Below are positions 60,180-64,000 of a DNA stretch of 64,000 nucleotides, in pieces. The stretch lies in contig NW_023503608.1 of the NCBI RefSeq assembly GCF_014529535.1, forward strand, positions 5,072,501-5,136,500. Reading direction: 5' to 3'. The notes under the pieces were generated by a model. It saw nothing but the letters and a program-made list of their open reading frames with translations. It was not told the DNA's origin and made no database searches. The stretch comes from Bradysia coprophila. Taxonomy: Eukaryota; Arthropoda; Insecta; Diptera; Sciaridae. The position numbers and the translations under genes are program-made. Each line of letters starts with the position of its first letter. The first letter of the stretch is position 1.

Positions 60180-61237
60180 ATAGAACGGAACATTTTAATG
60201 ATTAAACCCGTAAATATTTCTTTTCCTCAGCAAAAACGATTTTATTTTGTAAATTAGTTATTTGTTTACCGAGGAAAAAAGAGGAAATTCCAACAAGAGA
60301 AGATTAGGTCCCTGCGGTGCTCACAATGTCTTTCATGAGTGTGGTGTTATTCGACCTGACAAAAAAGTCGGAAAATGTTTTAATGACGCAATTGCTGCCA
60401 TAAAAAAATATATCAAATTTTCCATCGTTAACACCGCCATCTCTTACATTTCCAATTAAATTAATTTTAACGAATTTTATTCGTGTCGATAGCTTATCAT
60501 GACATTTTCTTCTTTCTATATCGAACCGCCTTCTAAGAACCACCAAAATTTTAATCTGCGATTTTCAATATTTTTTTGTTTTAATATTTTGAGTGATTTC
60601 ATTTAGTTTAATCAATTGCATCAATACACGCATCTAATTCGTTTACAATAATAAATCAATAAATTTTATTGATAAATCAATCAACCTATAATCGTGCAAT
60701 TTCCCGCTGGAGAACACAGTTTTCAGCTTTAAGTTTTCAAATACAGAATTTTCTTTTTGCTGCCGGCAAATATCGGCAATTTCCATAAAATCGAATCCGA
60801 ATCGCACCGAATTAGATTAATTTTCGATTTACGATATTCGATACACACCGTTTTTCCTGAACTGTAATTAAAGAAATTCTTGGCGCCCAATCCATTTCAT
60901 ACACAGAACACAGAACATACGCGCGGTGAGTTATTTCGATTTTAATTTCCTTTGTTCGGCTATATCAAAGTTACGGTTGTTCAGTTTGGTCATCAATAGT
61001 TATCTTCGTATTTTACCAATGGAACTAAGTTTTTCTTTTGTCAGAATTTAGTTTTATCTGTCCCCATTCCGTCATCATCATTTTATACACAACAATACAC
61101 ATGGAAGATGTTTGTTTACATGAAGTAAAATGTACGGAATTTCGTGCGGATTGAAACATGCCGTATTTTGGATGCACTGTTTTAACCAAATAGTAAAGCA
61201 AATATTAACTTTTCAACACTTTTCAACACTTTTGATA
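60180..61237. other. Intergenic, no gene seen
   Basis: AT-rich. Frames at 60262-60459 and 60304-60546 overlap on opposite strands and are not recognised. Confidence 0.4.
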
Positions 61238-61441
61238 GTAATATTATTACTATGGAGGAAAAATGGACTTTTCATCTATAGGGAAAAGTTTTTCCCTCCT
61301 TAGTAAAGGAAAACGTCATACTACACTCGGGAAATAATTTGATATTTCGTATAACGATGAGTAAAAGTACCTCGGATACTTTTACTCATCTGGATACGAA
61401 ATATCAAATTCCTTCCATTTATATAGTTATATGCTATAGTT
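61238..61441. mobile_element. Palindromic MITE, ATACGAGATATCAAATT family (copy 4, diverged)
   Basis: AATTTGATATTTCGTATAACGATGAGTAAAAGTACC and its complement surround CTCGGATAC, with AGTAATATTATTACTA and TATAGTTATATGCTATAG-like outer parts. It is less similar to the three copies at 16.6-19.0 kb than they are to each other. Confidence 0.65.
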
Positions 61442-62150
61442 TCTTCAATAAATAAAAGCTACTACATAGCTTACCTTAGGTTATTTAGTTAAGAAACTAT
61501 ACACGACCTTTTGCACTAACTAAAACAAATTCAAAAACAAATCATCTCTACAGAACAAGCAAAACAACTTAAACCGTTATAGTATTATGACATAATGGCA
61601 GTGATGATATATTTTCGAATAGTCGCTATTGAGTAGTGTTGACATTTTTGATTAATTTCAATTTTTTTTTTGTTGACCGTTTCTTCAAAGTTTGTAAATT
61701 AATTAAGAATAACATTGAGTTTTCTTTTACGACCGGCCAATCACATTATTTTGTTTAATAAAAATTTCCCTGATTTGGCGGTATTCGTTACAATTTCTTT
61801 CCTTTCCCATTTTAAACTTAAACGCCTGAAGAAACCTATAACCGAATCAGCAGTAATGCGAATAATGCATCTTGACAGAGTGCGAATGATGAAGCGATAG
61901 GTTTGTTCCAAGTAACTGTAAACACGAACTTTGACAACCCGAACAACGACAATTTCATCCACAGTGGTATTACAGCTTACGTGATATTTCATACAAATCG
62001 AGCAACGTCGCCTACACGATTTACACAGAGATATTATTGAGGTTATGGTTCTATGGATGAAATTTGACAATTCATATGGCCTTGGAACAAATCTATTGCA
62101 GTGATTCGTCATCATCATCGGTTGTAAAGCGCATCGATATAATATAGGTA
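61442..62150. other. Intergenic, no gene seen
   Basis: The minus-strand frame at 61741-62118 (125 codons) includes CxxCRRRCxxC-like spacing (SLCKSCRRRCSICMKYH). This could be a zinc-binding fragment, but nothing around it supports a gene. Confidence 0.3.
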
Positions 62151-62154
62151 GGTC

Positions 62155-62503
62155 CTATTGGCAGGCGCCTGCCAATAGCCAGATATTATTATAATGACTA
62201 TTGGCAGGCGCCTGCCAATAGTCAAAATATTATTAAAATGACTATTGGCAGGCGCCTGCCAATAGTGAAAGTATTATTAAAGTGACTATTGGCAGGCGCC
62301 TGCCAATAGCGAGATATTATTATAATGACTATTGGCAGGCGCCTGCGAATAGTCCAGAATATTAAAATACACTATTCGCAGGCGCAGAGGTGTAGCATGT
62401 CGAGAATATTAGATTAGTTGGCGCGGCGCCAACTAATCTAATATTCTCGACATGCTACACCTCTGCGCCTGCGAATAGTGTATTTTAATATTCTGGACTA
62501 TTC
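62155..62503. repeat. Second GGCGCC palindrome array with a perfect 157-base inverted repeat
   Basis: Five palindromes of the form CTATTGGCAGGC / GCCTGCCAATAG, separated by TATTATTAWAATGA-type linkers, lead into an inverted repeat at 62347-62503. Its arms are exact complements around a single central base (GGCGC-G-GCGCC). Here the palindromes carry GG/CC where the 59-kb arrays carry CG, on both arms. The last array unit is mixed. Confidence 0.8.
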
Positions 62504-62683
62504 AAATTTACAGCTCAATAATTTCTAATATTTCTCAGTAATCCAAATGTTAATTAGCTTTTGAGAATTGCATAGGAAAGTTTATTAAATAAATTTTCTC
62601 CAGATGTAATCGCCTATTCTATGAAATGATGTGGACATTACAAAAAGGTAGCAAACAGATAATGACAATCTGCTTATGCTAAC

Positions 62684-63672
62684 TAGGGGGGTCCAGAATC
62701 GTATGGGAAAATAAAAGTTTCGAGAAAGTTGGCGGACCCCGGGGAAAACGAACCTATATGACCCACTGATAAAAAATATATATGGGGCCGATGCGATCCG
62801 AGTTGGTTTATGGGTCGCGCAATGACGAAATATGTGAAAAACCACGAAAATGAGGGTTAATGAAAAATTGAACGTAACTAACAGATGCTGAGGTCACTTC
62901 TTAAGGTGAGTTGGATTATTTCACTTCAGAATAATCCAAAGAGACCGATTTAATGATTTGTAAGTGCATTCGCATCTCTTAAGTCAGTCATAGATTCGTA
63001 ATCTGTTCACTCAGTCTTTGGGTTCTTCCAAAACATTTATGGGATTTGCATCGGATATATTCATGTCTAACGAGAGCTTATGGCATAAGCTTTCATTGCA
63101 AAAAGAAATTTTATCGAAAACAATTTTTTGAAGCTATATAGAAATCGATTTTGGTGCAAAAATGTCAGGGTCGTGAACTCAGGCAATTTTCAAATGACTG
63201 TTACGTCAAGACACCAACTTGAAACTTATTGTGTGTGGGCTCGTTAGAAAGCCACTGTCATTACCTTTACAACGACACCTAACACTTAATTTAAATAGTG
63301 ACCTCGCCTGACTTTGTATTACTTGGAAATTATATGTCGATTTTTGTCTATATCAATATTGTTAGGTGTGCCCAGACGATATAAAAATTCCAAAAAGTGG
63401 AACCAACGCATTTTTGTTGCTTTTGCATCTAATCTAAGTTGTCTGGACCAAAAAAGTTTGATATTGTCGTTAAAAAAAATTTCCCATACAAAGTAATGGA
63501 AAAAATGTATGGAAAATTTCAGTGTTTTTTCACACATTTCGTCCTTGAGCGACCCATAAACCAACTCGGATCGCATCGGCCCCATATACAATTTTTATCA
63601 GGAGGCCATAAAGGTTTATTTTCCCAGGGGTCCGCCAACTTCCTCGACACTTTTATTTTTTGGACCCCCCTA
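62684..63672. mobile_element. hAT-like non-autonomous element, TAGGGGGGTCC ends
   Basis: Ends TAGGGGGGTCCAGAA and TTTTTTGGACCCCCCTA with an exact eight-base duplication ATGCTAAC at 62676-62683 and 63673-63680. Subterminal inverted repeats of about 170 bases at each end share GGGGTCCGCCAACTT, GATCGCATCGGCCCCATAT and GACCCATAAACCAACTCGG. The 989-base body has no recognisable transposase. Confidence 0.85.
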
Positions 63673-63914
63673 ATGCTAACCTTGTTGCTTAAATACACAC
63701 TTGTGAGTTCGTCTCGTAACACAAAATTGGTACTTCATGTAGTGTATGACTTTCGCAGCACCCAACGTAATATACTATTTCTACTAGATTAATGAAGACG
63801 ACACAGCATATGCTGTGATCAGTTTAGAGATGACCCATTGGAACCTTGAATTTTTCTGCTAGTACTTTTTGTCTATGTATCGCTTTCGCGTTATTCGTCA
63901 TCTCATCATATTAT

Positions 63915-63985
63915 GAAGTGACTATTCGCACAATGTACATACGAATAGCCTCTTCTTCGCTATTCGCACATTCTGAGGAAGTGAC
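63915..63985. repeat. Start of another TATTCGCA / GAATAG palindrome stretch
   Basis: GTGACTATTCGCACAATG … CGAATAGCC … GCTATTCGCACATTCTG shows the same half-site as the 59-kb arrays without the GGCGCC core. The window ends before its structure is clear. Confidence 0.4.
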
Positions 63986-64000
63986 CTTTTGTCAAGGTCC

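Noticed and set aside
61741-62118. 125-codon frame with closely spaced Cys
   Set aside because: The Cys spacing hints at zinc binding, but there is no domain match I can name and no gene context.
58818-62503. Helitron ends
   Set aside because: Helitrons have a single 3' hairpin near CTRR and no inverted ends. Here there are arrays of palindromes at both sides and complementary outer ends.

Overview
The window looks like nuclear DNA of a dipteran insect. The introns are mostly 54-70 bases with GT..AG ends, the intergenic DNA is AT-rich and crowded with small DNA transposons, and the gene set includes RecQ4 with a zinc knuckle, UBC12, a glucose-6-phosphatase, alpha-1,4-glycosyltransferases and a MOV10/Armitage helicase. 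A lower dipteran such as a fungus gnat is my guess only; nothing in the sequence proves the genus.

Layout. 0-7 kb: short secreted-protein genes. These are a four-repeat Cys-rich protein (minus), a 46-residue Pro-rich peptide precursor (plus), and a tandem family of one intact and two decayed 10-Cys secreted proteins (minus). 8.7-9.9 kb: three-exon glucose-6-phosphatase (minus). 12.5-20.4 kb: two nearly identical three-exon alpha-1,4-glycosyltransferase genes in inverted orientation, separated by a 5'-truncated LINE and palindromic MITEs. 21.3-23.1 kb: a three-deep nest of transposons. 24.9-33.3 kb: UBC12 (minus, six exons) and RecQ4 (plus, nine exons), head to head across about 460 bases. 35.2-35.9 kb: a single-exon secreted leucine-rich-repeat protein. 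36.6-38.8 kb: a transposon filled with twelve ~145-base tandem repeats, with a relative in reverse at 57.3-58.7 kb. 39.5-40.6 kb: a palindromic element and a broken exon split by a MITE. 42.8-46.4 kb: a fifteen-exon MOV10/Armitage-like RNA helicase with an N-terminal C2H2 finger (minus). 49.9-50.5 kb: twin small exons. 50.9-51.4 and 56.1-56.3 kb: two related 22-base minisatellites. 51.8-54.2 kb: a decayed Mutator-like (MULE) transposase. 58.8-62.5 kb: arrays of GGCGCC-centred palindromes joined to ~155-base inverted repeats. 62.7-63.7 kb: a 1-kb hAT-like element.

The host genes serve unrelated housekeeping roles: neddylation, replication and repair, ER glucose release, glycolipid synthesis and RNA silencing. 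They do not form one pathway. The most unusual content is in the mobile and repeated DNA. Eight insertions carry exact eight-base target duplications, several sit inside one another, one is only 33 bases long, and the palindrome arrays near 59-62 kb do not fit an element type I can name with confidence. I recognised no tRNA, rRNA or CRISPR array. All gene models were spliced by eye from reading frames, GT/AG sites and conserved motifs, without transcript support.
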